Shown piece after piece: positions 7,327-15,895 of a stretch of DNA of 64,000 nucleotides. Position 1 is the first letter of the stretch, and each line of letters begins with the position of its first letter. The DNA is taken from the NCBI GenBank assembly GCA_964535575.1, contig CAZHTC010000002.1:434001-498000 (forward strand), read 5' to 3'. The notes under the pieces are model-generated. The model was not told the origin of the DNA and did no database searches. It was given only the letters and a program-made list of their open reading frames with translations. The translations under genes were made by a program, and so were the position numbers. The DNA comes from JAGPCK01 sp964535575 (GTDB lineage Bacteria > Bacteroidota > Bacteroidia > UKL13-3).

Positions 7327-9577
7327 CTGATGTTCCTGTGTGGTTTTTTGCCATTCTTAAATTTGACGAACCCGTAATAGTTCCTAGTTGGGCATCGGTG
7401 TAAAAAAGTTTTAAAATGTAGCTATAACCGGTTGATGGAGTGACATCAATCTGCCAGTAGCAATTAAAATAAAGTGTGCTGGCAATTGGTGCAATGGGGT
7501 TGGTTCCCGAAAAATATTTTACTACCGGTGCAGAAGATGGGGGTGTGCTTCCTGTTTGCCAATCAATCTCGGCAACTGTACGTCCTGCAAAAGTGTAGGT
7601 AGAAGTACTACCTGCTGTTAAGGTGCCACCATGCGTAGCATTTGGTGGAGTAGTTGACGTCAGAAACTCATCAGCCCCAATATCTGTTGCTCCATTTACC
7701 ACGGAGGTTGAGCGTGAACCTGCTGCATTGCTCCAGTCCATATCGTAGCCGCTAATGGGTACGCCTTTGCCATTAGCATACCAACAAGCCGGATTGCTGG
7801 TATTAATGGTGAGGTTGCCACCTGAAGCATTGTTAAATAAACTGGATGCAGGGAGTGTTGCATTTGTTGCCATCCAGCTCCACTTGTCGTTTGTGTTTGC
7901 ATTCTTGTAGGTATCCCAACTTTGCAAAGTGGCAGACAACCTGCATACTTTGTTTACATCATTTGCCGACAACAGGTTATAATTTAAATTGAAGTTATTG
8001 TAATCAGTATTGATAGAATTTGAGATGGCATAATTGTTCCCGTTACTGATTCGTTCGTTGTAGAAAATATTGTTTTGCACGGTCATGTATGCGTAGTCTC
8101 GTTGCAAACATACTGTCTCGCCCGTACGTGTGTTGGAACCTCCGATATAAACTGTGTTGTAAAAGATATTTTGTGTTTGGCCGGGTGAGGTGCTATTGCA
8201 ATGAATACCATAAACAGTATTTGACAAACTATTGTTGAAACACACAAAGTTGTTGTGAATATTGCTATTCCCATTATGAACGTAAATTCCTTTACCGGTT
8301 CCGGTAGTTGAGTAGCTTCCGATATTGGAAATATTGTTCAGATAAATATTAGCCCTGACAAAAGAATCTGTATTTGTGTTAAGTATTATTCCGGCTACAT
8401 GGTTGGCCGTTGAGGTATTTGTATTGGTAATTCCTGAAATGGTATTTGAATAGATGCTGTTACTATTTGAAATGGTGTAAAGGTAAATTCCGGTAACAGA
8501 AATGTTGAAGGTTGATCCGCTATTGACAAGATTCAGATTTATGTTAGAAATTGAGTTTCCTGCAATGGTGCATGTACTCGAATTGTTGCTAGCATTGGAA
8601 GCGTAAATCCCATAAGAACTGGTTCCACCAGCAGCGCTTGAACTTACGTTGCTTATTGAATTGTTGGAAATGGCAATGTTGCCGGTACAGGAAGGCATAT
8701 ATATTCCCCAGAAGCTTCCTTCTGTAGTGAAATTATACAGTGTATTACTGTTTATAATGCCGGTGCCACAATTGAGTAAGTATAATCCAAATATACCGTT
8801 GGAGGTAGCAGTCAGGTTATATACCGTATTGTCATTTAAAGTAACCGTATCACAGGTGGTAGCCTGTATTCCTGAGCAAGCAACCCCGGAGCCGGAATAA
8901 GTTGTATTGTTGTTTATAGTGGTACTATTAAAAAGTTCAACTAGAATGAATGTTGAACCACTGCCTGCAAAATTATTGATAGTATTGCCACTGATGTTTG
9001 AACTTAAGGCATTGGTATTCCCCGTACTTCTTATTCCGCGAATGCCAGAACCTGACAGATTGTAGATTTGATTATTGTTAATTTCATTTACCATACTCTG
9101 CTCCATATAAATTCCAAAGAGATTTACATTAGATGCAATGTTTTTTATTGTATTCTCACTGGCATATGAATTTGATGTAGCATTGTATAGGTGAATCAGA
9201 TAACATGTTCCTCCTGTTCCATTTCCTGCAGTTTGTATATTTGAAATGGTGTTGTTTGCTGCTGTAGGGTTAGAAGTGTTGTAGGTGGCAACCCCTTTAA
9301 AGTTAACAATAATTACCGAATAGTACCCTGTTGCGTATCCGACATAAATACTGTTAGCAGTTGTATTGCTCCCAATCGTATTGCCTGAGATAGAGGACGT
9401 GCCTCCGTTTAATTGATAAATGGCACTGAAATTAAGGGTAGCTGTTAATGTAGTGGAGCCAAGGTACTTCATACTGATGCTACCTATTGTATTATTTTGT
9501 ATAGATGTAACATTGGAGGCAGTAGAATATATTCCTTTTGCATCTATGGTGCTACTTGCCTTCATACATTCAATCAA
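6632..9577 (-). CDS. Giant T9SS beta-helix protein, C-terminal part (frameshifted gene)
   Basis: This is the downstream part of a gene whose upstream part is at 9633-10691. The open frame encodes 981 residues from the internal MIECMKASS, which aligns with LLECMYPGG inside the intact paralogue at 10809-14873. Most of it is a right-handed parallel beta-helix built of repeated N/S-rich turns (NNTISNI, SGNTIGS, INSNTLYN). Then come a GATDIGADEF segment, a beta-sandwich region and a type A T9SS tail (TTQPNPFNGETHITF...GTYFMVIKG...KLIKF). The last 230 residues are identical to the paralogue. Frame continuity extends upstream to about 9768, where one extra base in a G5A6 tract breaks the reading frame. 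Without a signal peptide this part cannot be exported alone. Confidence 0.75.
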   Translation of the reverse strand: MIECMKASSTIDAKGIYSTASNVTSIQNNTIGSISMKYLGSTTLTATLNFSAIYQLNGGTSSISGNTIGSNTTANSIYVGYATGYYSVIIVNFKGVATYNTSNPTAANNTISNIQTAGNGTGGTCYLIHLYNATSNSYASENTIKNIASNVNLFGIYMEQSMVNEINNNQIYNLSGSGIRGIRSTGNTNALSSNISGNTINNFAGSGSTFILVELFNSTTINNNTTYSGSGVACSGIQATTCDTVTLNDNTVYNLTATSNGIFGLYLLNCGTGIINSNTLYNFTTEGSFWGIYMPSCTGNIAISNNSISNVSSSAAGGTSSYGIYASNASNNSSTCTIAGNSISNINLNLVNSGSTFNISVTGIYLYTISNSNSIYSNTISGITNTNTSTANHVAGIILNTNTDSFVRANIYLNNISNIGSYSTTGTGKGIYVHNGNSNIHNNFVCFNNSLSNTVYGIHCNSTSPGQTQNIFYNTVYIGGSNTRTGETVCLQRDYAYMTVQNNIFYNERISNGNNYAISNSINTDYNNFNLNYNLLSANDVNKVCRLSATLQSWDTYKNANTNDKWSWMATNATLPASSLFNNASGGNLTINTSNPACWYANGKGVPISGYDMDWSNAAGSRSTSVVNGATDIGADEFLTSTTPPNATHGGTLTAGSTSTYTFAGRTVAEIDWQTGSTPPSSAPVVKYFSGTNPIAPIASTLYFNCYWQIDVTPSTGYSYILKLFYTDAQLGTITGSSNLRMAKNHTGTSAGWACQCSGSGAGSTTVDATNRTITNVTPFTSFSIFTGTDVTNPLPVEFVSLDAEKAGDAVHVTWVTASEVNASHFIIERSYDGINFTPAGRTEASGTSNNMHTYNFYDRNADLQAAIIFYRLKQVDLNDAFTYSPMVAVKSSLQKNGSVVTTQPNPFNGETHITFNLLQDEKVAIDVYDLTGRVVWSKAADLEKGEQMVQIPESGNWNKGTYFMVIKGTSVNYSQKLIKF

Positions 9578-9632
9578 AATTGATTCATTACCCGTAGCAC
9601 TACCAATTGTATTTCCCGTTACGCCACCTATA

Positions 9633-10691
9633 TCAACTTTTCCGGTGCCAATATAAGCCCCATAAAATACAGTCCCGTTTATGTAACTTTTCAGATAAAT
9701 ATTTTGAATGGTATTCCCTTCGATATAACCTTGAACGGAGGTTGAAACACTTGAAATATAAATGGGGGAAAAAAGAAGGAGCAGCGGAAGCAGAGGAGGC
9801 TAAAATGGTATATGTACCTGTACCATCAGAACTGCTGTTTCCTATCGTATTGTCTCGAATATCGATATTCCCGGCCGTATTGTTTACGTAAATGCCATAG
9901 TTGGAATATGATTGTGCATAGTTAACAGATGTAGTTTGATAAAAGCGATTACCATGTATTTTCCAATTATTCTGGCTTGTCCCGACACTGATTCCATATG
10001 AATGGGAATAACTGGAGCTATGACGGAAGTCGAAAATATTGTTATTGTAAATTATAACATTATCTGATGCATAATTTACGGTACCGGATGGATTACCAAA
10101 TATTCCAATTTGTGGAAATCCACCTGCCGGGCTGGGCCCTATATTGCAGGATGAAATCGAGTCGTTGTTATTGTAATCACCATTGCCAAAAGTAACAATC
10201 CCTACGCCAACAGGGGAGGCCAATAAGTTACAATTTCGAATACTATTATTGGAGGCCCCACCTTGAAAAAGGACAACATGCCCTGTAGCCCCTGTATAAT
10301 CACTTCCAAGAGTTAATGAATTGGTCATATCATTAATTCCGTTTATTACCACATTATCGGCACCGTTAAAGGTGATTACAGGGCCATTAAAATTTCCAGT
10401 GATAGAGCGATTTCCATTTGGGTAAATATAAATACTGCTGTATGATGCCGAACCGGAGCCACTTGAGTCTAATGAGGCAGTTGCGCTAGCTATAAAATCT
10501 GCATTAATTTGTATGGCAATCGTGCCCTTGTGAACTCCGTTATTAATTGCTGTAAACGCATTTTCTAAATTGGAATAGCTTCCAGATGTGGTACCAGAGG
10601 TTGCAGTAACAGAAATGTTTTGAGCTAAGCCTAAAGTTGGCAACAAAACCGCCAATGATAGGATTCGCAATAAATTTATAAAGTAATTCAT
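9633..10691 (-). CDS. Giant T9SS beta-helix protein, N-terminal part (frameshifted gene)
   Basis: The 352-residue frame starts with a signal peptide (MNYFINLLRILSLAVLLPTLGLAQ) and the pectate-lyase-like opening ISVTATSGTTSGSYSNLENAFTAI, closely matching the paralogue at 10809-14873. Homology continues to ASSASAAPSFFP, then switches to an unrelated tail (KCFNLRSRLYRREYHSK...) that ends at 9633. Removing one base from the tract at 9764-9774 restores PIYISSVSTSVQGYIEGNTI, matching the paralogue. With the correction, the gene would span 6632-10691 and encode about 1350 residues. The product is presumably a cell-surface or secreted beta-helix protein; whether it is a pseudogene, a sequencing error or phase-variable is open. 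Confidence 0.75.
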   Translation of the reverse strand: MNYFINLLRILSLAVLLPTLGLAQNISVTATSGTTSGSYSNLENAFTAINNGVHKGTIAIQINADFIASATASLDSSGSGSASYSSIYIYPNGNRSITGNFNGPVITFNGADNVVINGINDMTNSLTLGSDYTGATGHVVLFQGGASNNSIRNCNLLASPVGVGIVTFGNGDYNNNDSISSCNIGPSPAGGFPQIGIFGNPSGTVNYASDNVIIYNNNIFDFRHSSSYSHSYGISVGTSQNNWKIHGNRFYQTTSVNYAQSYSNYGIYVNNTAGNIDIRDNTIGNSSSDGTGTYTILASSASAAPSFFPHLYFKCFNLRSRLYRREYHSKYLSEKLHKRDCILWGLYWHRKS

Positions 10692-10808
10692 ATTATATAA
10701 ATTTAGGTAATTTCATGTTTTACTTACATCACTAAAAATCTAAACATTTTAAGAATTGAAAATTAATAAAATAATTCAGAATAAAGCAGAAGTCAGTAGG
10801 CATTGTTG

Positions 10809-11503
10809 TTAGAACTTAATCAGTTTTTGTGAGTAGTTAACGGATGTACCTTTTATAACCATGAAATAGGTTCCTTTATTCCAATTGCCCGATTCAGGAA
10901 TCTGTACCATCTGCTCACCTTTTTCCAAATCGGCTGCTTTGCTCCATACCACTCTTCCGGTTAAGTCATACACGTCAATAGCCACTTTTTCGTCTTGAAG
11001 TAAATTGAAAGTAATATGTGTTTCGCCATTAAACGGATTTGGTTGTGTGGTAACAACCGAACCGTTTTTTTGCAGGCTGCTTTTAACAGCTACCATTGGG
11101 CTGTAAGTAAAAGCGTCATTTAAATCAACTTGTTTCAGGCGGTAAAATATAATTGCTGCCTGTAAATCGGCATTGCGATCGTAAAAGTTATAGGTATGCA
11201 TATTATTGCTGGTTCCTGAAGCTTCCGTTCTGCCTGCCGGAGTAAAATTTATTCCATCATACGAACGCTCTATGATAAAGTGAGAAGCATTCACTTCAGA
11301 TGCGGTAACCCAGGTAACATGTACGGCATCTCCGGCTTTTTCGGCATCGAGCGATACAAATTCAACAGGCAACGGATTGGTAACATCGGTACCGGTGAAA
11401 ATGGAGAAAGAAGTGAATGGAGTAACATTGGTAATGGTGCGATTGGTTGCATCTACCGTAGTGGAACCTGCACCACTTCCTGAGCATTGACAAGCCCATC
11501 CGG
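10809..11503 (-). repeat. 695-bp exact direct repeat, copy 2
   Basis: This segment is identical over its whole length to 6632-7326. It encodes the C-terminal beta-sandwich (VEFVSLDAEKAGDAVHVTW) and T9SS sorting tail of the intact paralogue. The repeats lie in direct orientation about 4.2 kb apart, so recombination between them could delete or duplicate one whole beta-helix gene. Confidence 0.9.
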
Positions 11504-14500
11504 TAGTAGTGCCTGTGTGGTTTTTGGCCAAACGCAGGTTAGGATTTGAACTTAATGTTCCTATTTCGTTGTCGCTATAGAAAAGTTTCAGCAGGTAGCT
11601 GTATCCGGTTGATGGGGATACGCTGATATCCCAATAACAATTAAAATAAAGAGTAGAAGCAATGGGAGCCGTGGGTGTGGTACCGGTGTAATATAATACG
11701 GCTGGTGCGGTAGAAGGGGGAGGAGTTCCTGCCTGCCAGATTATTTGTGCAATGGTTCTTCCGGCAAGAGTGTAGGTTGAAGTACTTCCGGCAGTTAAGG
11801 TACCGCTATGCGTGGCTGCTATCGGGGTTGATGATGGAGTAAATTCATCTGCTCCAATATCAGTTGCTCCGGTAGCCACCGAAGTAGAACGGGTGCTGGA
11901 AGTATTTGCCCAGTCCATATCATATCCACTTATAGGCATTCCTTTTCCGTTCGCGTACCAGCAGGCACTATTACCAGTTTTAATAGTTAAGTCGCCCGAA
12001 CTGGCATTGTTAAATAAATTACTTGCGGGAAGGTTGGCTGTGGTAATGCCCCAACTCCATTTGTCGGCAGTATTTGCCCCAACATAAGTTGACCAACTTT
12101 GTATAGTGCTTAACAATTTACAGGTCTTAGCCAAATCATTTACGCAAAGTAAATTATAGTTAAGCGTAAAATTGTTGTAGTTAGAATATGTTGGGTTGGA
12201 AATGGCGTAGTTATTTCCGCTGCTGGTTCGCTTGTTGTAAAAAATATTATTGTAAACGGTAGCTGCACTATAACTTCTCAATAAACAAACCGATTCACCT
12301 GTACTTGAATTACTTCCTTCAATGTAAACGGTGTTATAATAAATATTGTTGTATTGACCTGTATATGCTGAATAATAAGTGTAGATACCGTATACCGAGT
12401 AGGAGGCATTATTATTAATACAAATGAAATTATTGTAAATATTAGACCTACCTGTGTAAATATAAATACCTTCAACTACCCCTGAGGCGGAACTACTGGA
12501 AATATTGGTTATTTTGTTAAGAAAAATGTCGGCCCCGTTGGTAGCTGAAGTACCACTGTATAAAATAATACCATCAACGTAGTTTGCTGTTGATGTATTT
12601 ACATTACTTAATCCGGTAATAGTATTCGAATAAATAGTATTCCCTGTTGAAAGTGTATACATATAAATCCCCATTAGTGAAACGGGTAAGGTAGTACTAG
12701 AATTGCTTGAGTTAACGGTAATGGCTGAAATGGTATTTCCTGAAATTACCCGGAGGGAACTTCCGCTATTTGAAGAAAGAATTCCGTAATTATTTGAATT
12801 TGAAGTTGTGGTTGCGGTAACATTATTAATCGTATTGGTTGAAATTTCCACTCCCCCTGTATTAGCGTTATCGTAAATTCCCACAAAAGTGGTCGCAGGA
12901 CTCAAACTGTAAATATTATTATTACTAATAGTAGCACCCGCACATGTTGCTGTGTATATTGCATACATGGTAGATGAAGCTGTAATGCTGTAAATAGAAT
13001 TAGAACCAATGGAGGTGGCATTGCACGAATTAGCCAAAATACCATTAAAGGTGTTCGAAGCATTAATGGCATAGATTGAATTTCCGGTAATCGTAACATC
13101 ATTGCTAGCTAATTCGTAAATACCAACAACGGAAGTTGCTGTAATATTGTAAATGTTATTATTGTTAACTGACGAACTTACACGGCCAGCATTGCCATTC
13201 AGGTTGCTGTATATAGCGTAGGTGGTGCCTCCTGCTGTAATGTTAAAAATCTGATTACTGTTCACTTCATTTGCCACACACTGCTCCATGTAAATTCCAA
13301 TAGATGAGGTATTGCAGTTGATGTATTTGATAATATTGGCGGTGGAATATGAGTAAGACGTTGCATTATATACATGAATAGGGTAGCATGATCCGCTCGC
13401 TCCGGTTCCGGAGGTTTGTATGTTCGCTACGATATTTCCTGATAAAGTAGGATTGGTGTTATTGTAGGAGTAAATTCCTCTGAACACCGGGTTAATTGTA
13501 GTGCAGTAGCCGGTTTCATAACCTATATAAATGCTATTAGCCTGTGTACTGCTGCCAATGGTGTTGTTGGCAAAGGTGGTAGTTCCTCCACTGGTTTGGA
13601 TAATAGCATAAAAGTATAAAACATTCGTAATGGTTGTTGACCCCAAATATTTCATATTTATGCTTCCAATGGAATTATTTTGAATGGAGGTAACGTAGGA
13701 AGTGGTAACATAGATGCCACGCGCATCGGCCGACCCTCCAGGATACATGCATTCAAGTAAAATCGATCCGGTTCCCGTACTGCTACCAATGGTATTTCCA
13801 CTTACGGTTCCAATATCAACCATTCCATTAGCAACAACAATTCCCTGGAAAATGGTACCGTTTATATAGCTTTTTACATAAATTTCTTTGATGGTATTTC
13901 CTTCAACATAACTTTGGATGGATGGAGAGCTATTGGAAATATAGATGGGATAAAGCTGGGGTCCTGCTGATGCCGAAGCAGCAGATATGGTATACGTTCC
14001 CGTTCCAATTGAAGTGCTGTAACCAATAATATTATTTCTAATATCTACAGCGCCCATAGTGTTGTTTACATAAATACCATAATTTGCATACGATTGGGCG
14101 TAGGTAAGTGTGGTAGTTTGGTAAAAGCGGTTGCCGTTTATTTTCCAATTATTTTGGCTTGTCCCTACTATTACTCCATACGAACTGACATTGCTGGTGC
14201 TATGCCGGAAATCATAAATATTATTATTATAAATAACCAGATTGTCTGATGAATAATTAATAGTTCCGGATGACCATCCATACACACCCACTTGCGGATA
14301 ACCTCCGGCCGGACTTGGCCCGATATTACATGAAGATATAGAATCATTGTCGTTGTAATCGGTGTTTGAAATATTTACCACACCATAACCCACAGGTGAA
14401 GCCAACAAACTACAGTTGCGAACAGAGTTATTGGCAGCCCCATTCTGAAATAAAATAGCATGGCCATATCCACCGGTGTTATTGTTTCGGATCGTGAGGG

Positions 14501-14873
14501 AACTGGAACTATTGTTTATTCCGTTTATCACCACATTGTCGGCACCATTCAGTGTAATCACCGGCCCGGCAAACGTGCCTGTTATTACACGCGTTCCATT
14601 GGGGTAAATATAAATGCTGCTATAGGAAGCCGATCCTGAACCGCTTGGATTAATTGAAGCGGTGGCTGTGGCTGTGTAATCGGCATCAATACGAATAGCA
14701 ATAGTGCCTTTGTGAGTTCCAATATTAATAGCATTAAATGCTAAGGTTAAACTGGCATAGTTGCCAGTAGCCGTACCTGATGTGGCAGTTACATAAATGT
14801 TTTGTGCCAAAAGGCTTTGTGGCAACCAGACATAGATTAGGCTAATCAGTATAATTTTCTTGATACACTGCAT
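10809..14873 (-). CDS. Giant T9SS beta-helix surface protein (1354 aa)
   Basis: The protein begins with a signal peptide (residues 1-23, MQCIKKIILISLIYVWLPQSLLA). It opens with a pectate-lyase-like start, IYVTATSGTATGNYASLTLAF, and ASYSSIYIYPNGTRVITG, followed by about 900 residues of N/S/T/I-rich coils (NNNIYNI, SGNTISAI, IYSNTITG) typical of right-handed parallel beta-helices. A GATDIGADEF segment, a beta-sandwich region with fibronectin-like features (HVTWVTASEVNASHFIIERSYDG) and a type A T9SS sorting domain (QPNPFNGETHITF to KLIKF) complete it. It is therefore exported by T9SS and attached to, or released from, the outer membrane. It is the intact paralogue of the frameshifted gene downstream on the same strand. 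No catalytic motif is recognised; adhesion or polysaccharide binding is a guess. A consensus promoter lies at 14899-14929. Confidence 0.88.
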   Translation of the reverse strand: MQCIKKIILISLIYVWLPQSLLAQNIYVTATSGTATGNYASLTLAFNAINIGTHKGTIAIRIDADYTATATASINPSGSGSASYSSIYIYPNGTRVITGTFAGPVITLNGADNVVINGINNSSSSLTIRNNNTGGYGHAILFQNGAANNSVRNCSLLASPVGYGVVNISNTDYNDNDSISSCNIGPSPAGGYPQVGVYGWSSGTINYSSDNLVIYNNNIYDFRHSTSNVSSYGVIVGTSQNNWKINGNRFYQTTTLTYAQSYANYGIYVNNTMGAVDIRNNIIGYSTSIGTGTYTISAASASAGPQLYPIYISNSSPSIQSYVEGNTIKEIYVKSYINGTIFQGIVVANGMVDIGTVSGNTIGSSTGTGSILLECMYPGGSADARGIYVTTSYVTSIQNNSIGSINMKYLGSTTITNVLYFYAIIQTSGGTTTFANNTIGSSTQANSIYIGYETGYCTTINPVFRGIYSYNNTNPTLSGNIVANIQTSGTGASGSCYPIHVYNATSYSYSTANIIKYINCNTSSIGIYMEQCVANEVNSNQIFNITAGGTTYAIYSNLNGNAGRVSSSVNNNNIYNITATSVVGIYELASNDVTITGNSIYAINASNTFNGILANSCNATSIGSNSIYSITASSTMYAIYTATCAGATISNNNIYSLSPATTFVGIYDNANTGGVEISTNTINNVTATTTSNSNNYGILSSNSGSSLRVISGNTISAITVNSSNSSTTLPVSLMGIYMYTLSTGNTIYSNTITGLSNVNTSTANYVDGIILYSGTSATNGADIFLNKITNISSSSASGVVEGIYIYTGRSNIYNNFICINNNASYSVYGIYTYYSAYTGQYNNIYYNTVYIEGSNSSTGESVCLLRSYSAATVYNNIFYNKRTSSGNNYAISNPTYSNYNNFTLNYNLLCVNDLAKTCKLLSTIQSWSTYVGANTADKWSWGITTANLPASNLFNNASSGDLTIKTGNSACWYANGKGMPISGYDMDWANTSSTRSTSVATGATDIGADEFTPSSTPIAATHSGTLTAGSTSTYTLAGRTIAQIIWQAGTPPPSTAPAVLYYTGTTPTAPIASTLYFNCYWDISVSPSTGYSYLLKLFYSDNEIGTLSSNPNLRLAKNHTGTTTGWACQCSGSGAGSTTVDATNRTITNVTPFTSFSIFTGTDVTNPLPVEFVSLDAEKAGDAVHVTWVTASEVNASHFIIERSYDGINFTPAGRTEASGTSNNMHTYNFYDRNADLQAAIIFYRLKQVDLNDAFTYSPMVAVKSSLQKNGSVVTTQPNPFNGETHITFNLLQDEKVAIDVYDLTGRVVWSKAADLEKGEQMVQIPESGNWNKGTYFMVIKGTSVNYSQKLIKF

Positions 14874-14898
14874 TTTCTTTCTGATTGGATAAGAGTAA

Positions 14899-14929
14899 CA
14901 AAGTTATCCGCTTTTACGGGAATAACAAA
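14899..14929 (-). promoter_or_regulatory. Bacteroidota-type promoter of the beta-helix gene
   Basis: On the minus strand, TTTG (14926-14929) is followed after exactly 19 bases by TAACTTTG (14899-14906). This matches the -33/-7 Bacteroidota consensus TTTG-N19-TAnnTTTG. Transcription would begin near 14892, leaving a leader of about 19 bases before the ATG at 14873. The remaining sequence to 15184 shows no gene or clear structure. Confidence 0.7.
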
Positions 14930-15184
14930 TTAAAAGGCAGAAAGTTAAAATTGACCCTGGTCAACTTCCTGAAATAGGGCAACTGTATATTGCCCTCACT
15001 ATTGTTTGATTTTCAGGATTTAAACTTCTTTGGGGCCTTATCTTCGGTAGGTTACCGATTTATGAACCGGAACCTAAAATTTATGAGGGGAACTAAAAGT
15101 AAAGATTGCTTTTAAAACTCTTTTAATATTGTCAGGCTATTGAACGTGAAGTAACCAATGGGTTAGCCGGAGTTTGAAACGATA

Positions 15185-15637
15185 TCAAACCTTTTTTACT
15201 TTAACGGCCCCATCTCCCTTAAAGGTTTTTTCGATCTCAAATGATACCTTATCATTGTTTTTTATCGGTTCAAGTAAGCCCGATGCATGAACAAAAATAC
15301 TGTCACCTGAAACGGATTCTTTGATGAAGCCATACGCTTTGGCATCATTAAAAAACGTAACAATTCCGGTTTTAATTAAATCTTCGGGAGCAACCGGTTT
15401 TGCACGTTCCACATCAATCTTCATTTCGGATTGAATGAATTGTTTCATTTTCTTAGGGTCAGGGGGGGTATCAGATATATTGCCGTTTTCATCTACATAG
15501 GCCATCATCTCTTCTAAACTTTGACCTTTTACAGCATTGGCTTTCCGCTCCTGTTTCCGCTCTTCTTTTTCTTTGCGTTTTTGTAATCTGCTTTTCTCTT
15601 TTTCTTTTTTGCTGAATGTTGCTTTTGATTTAGCCAT
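15185..15637 (-). CDS. Cold-shock-domain protein with Lys-rich N-terminal extension
   Basis: The 150-residue protein has a C-terminal cold-shock domain (about residues 88-150: TGIVTFFNDAKAYGFIKE, DSIFVHASGL, NDKVSFEIEKTFKGDGAVKVKKV). This includes RNP1-like KAYGFIK and RNP2-like IFVHAS, so it should bind single-stranded nucleic acid. The first 50 residues are highly basic and charged (KKEKEKSRLQKRKEKEERKQERKA), probably helical and nucleic-acid binding, which is longer than the ordinary 65-70-residue CspA form. This extended type is common in Bacteroidota. A promoter candidate lies about 80 bases upstream, leaving a longish 5' leader, as in many cold-shock genes. A role as an RNA chaperone is inferred from the family. 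Confidence 0.88.
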   Translation of the reverse strand: MAKSKATFSKKEKEKSRLQKRKEKEERKQERKANAVKGQSLEEMMAYVDENGNISDTPPDPKKMKQFIQSEMKIDVERAKPVAPEDLIKTGIVTFFNDAKAYGFIKESVSGDSIFVHASGLLEPIKNNDKVSFEIEKTFKGDGAVKVKKV

Positions 15638-15715
15638 CGTTTTATAAAGTATTTTATGCCCTATTTATTATTTTTTCTTGAAATGTTTAACAAGCTTTCA
15701 AACAATAAAGACAGC

Positions 15716-15745
15716 CAAAGGTAGGTTATTTTTACCGTTATACAA
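15716..15745 (-). promoter_or_regulatory. Candidate promoter of the cold-shock gene
   Basis: On the minus strand, TTG (15743-15745) is followed after 19 bases by TACCTTTG (15716-15723), which fits TAnnTTTG. The start of transcription would be near 15709, giving a leader of about 70 bases. The -33 half is weak (TTG rather than TTTG), so this is a moderate call. Confidence 0.4.
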
Positions 15746-15895
15746 TAGCTAAATATCATGTAAAGCTGTCTCAAGTGGATTAGTATTGATCGGGCTTATT
15801 ACTGTATTCATTAGGTAGATTTTCCCATTAACCCAAAATATTCCGTTCTACTTTTCCTTTTTAAGTAGTTTTGTTTTTTAAGCCAACTTAAATCA

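Noticed and set aside
11280..11483. Plus-strand frame identical to 7103-7306
   Set aside because: Both lie inside the 695-bp repeat on the opposite strand to real genes; identity reflects the repeat and not coding function.
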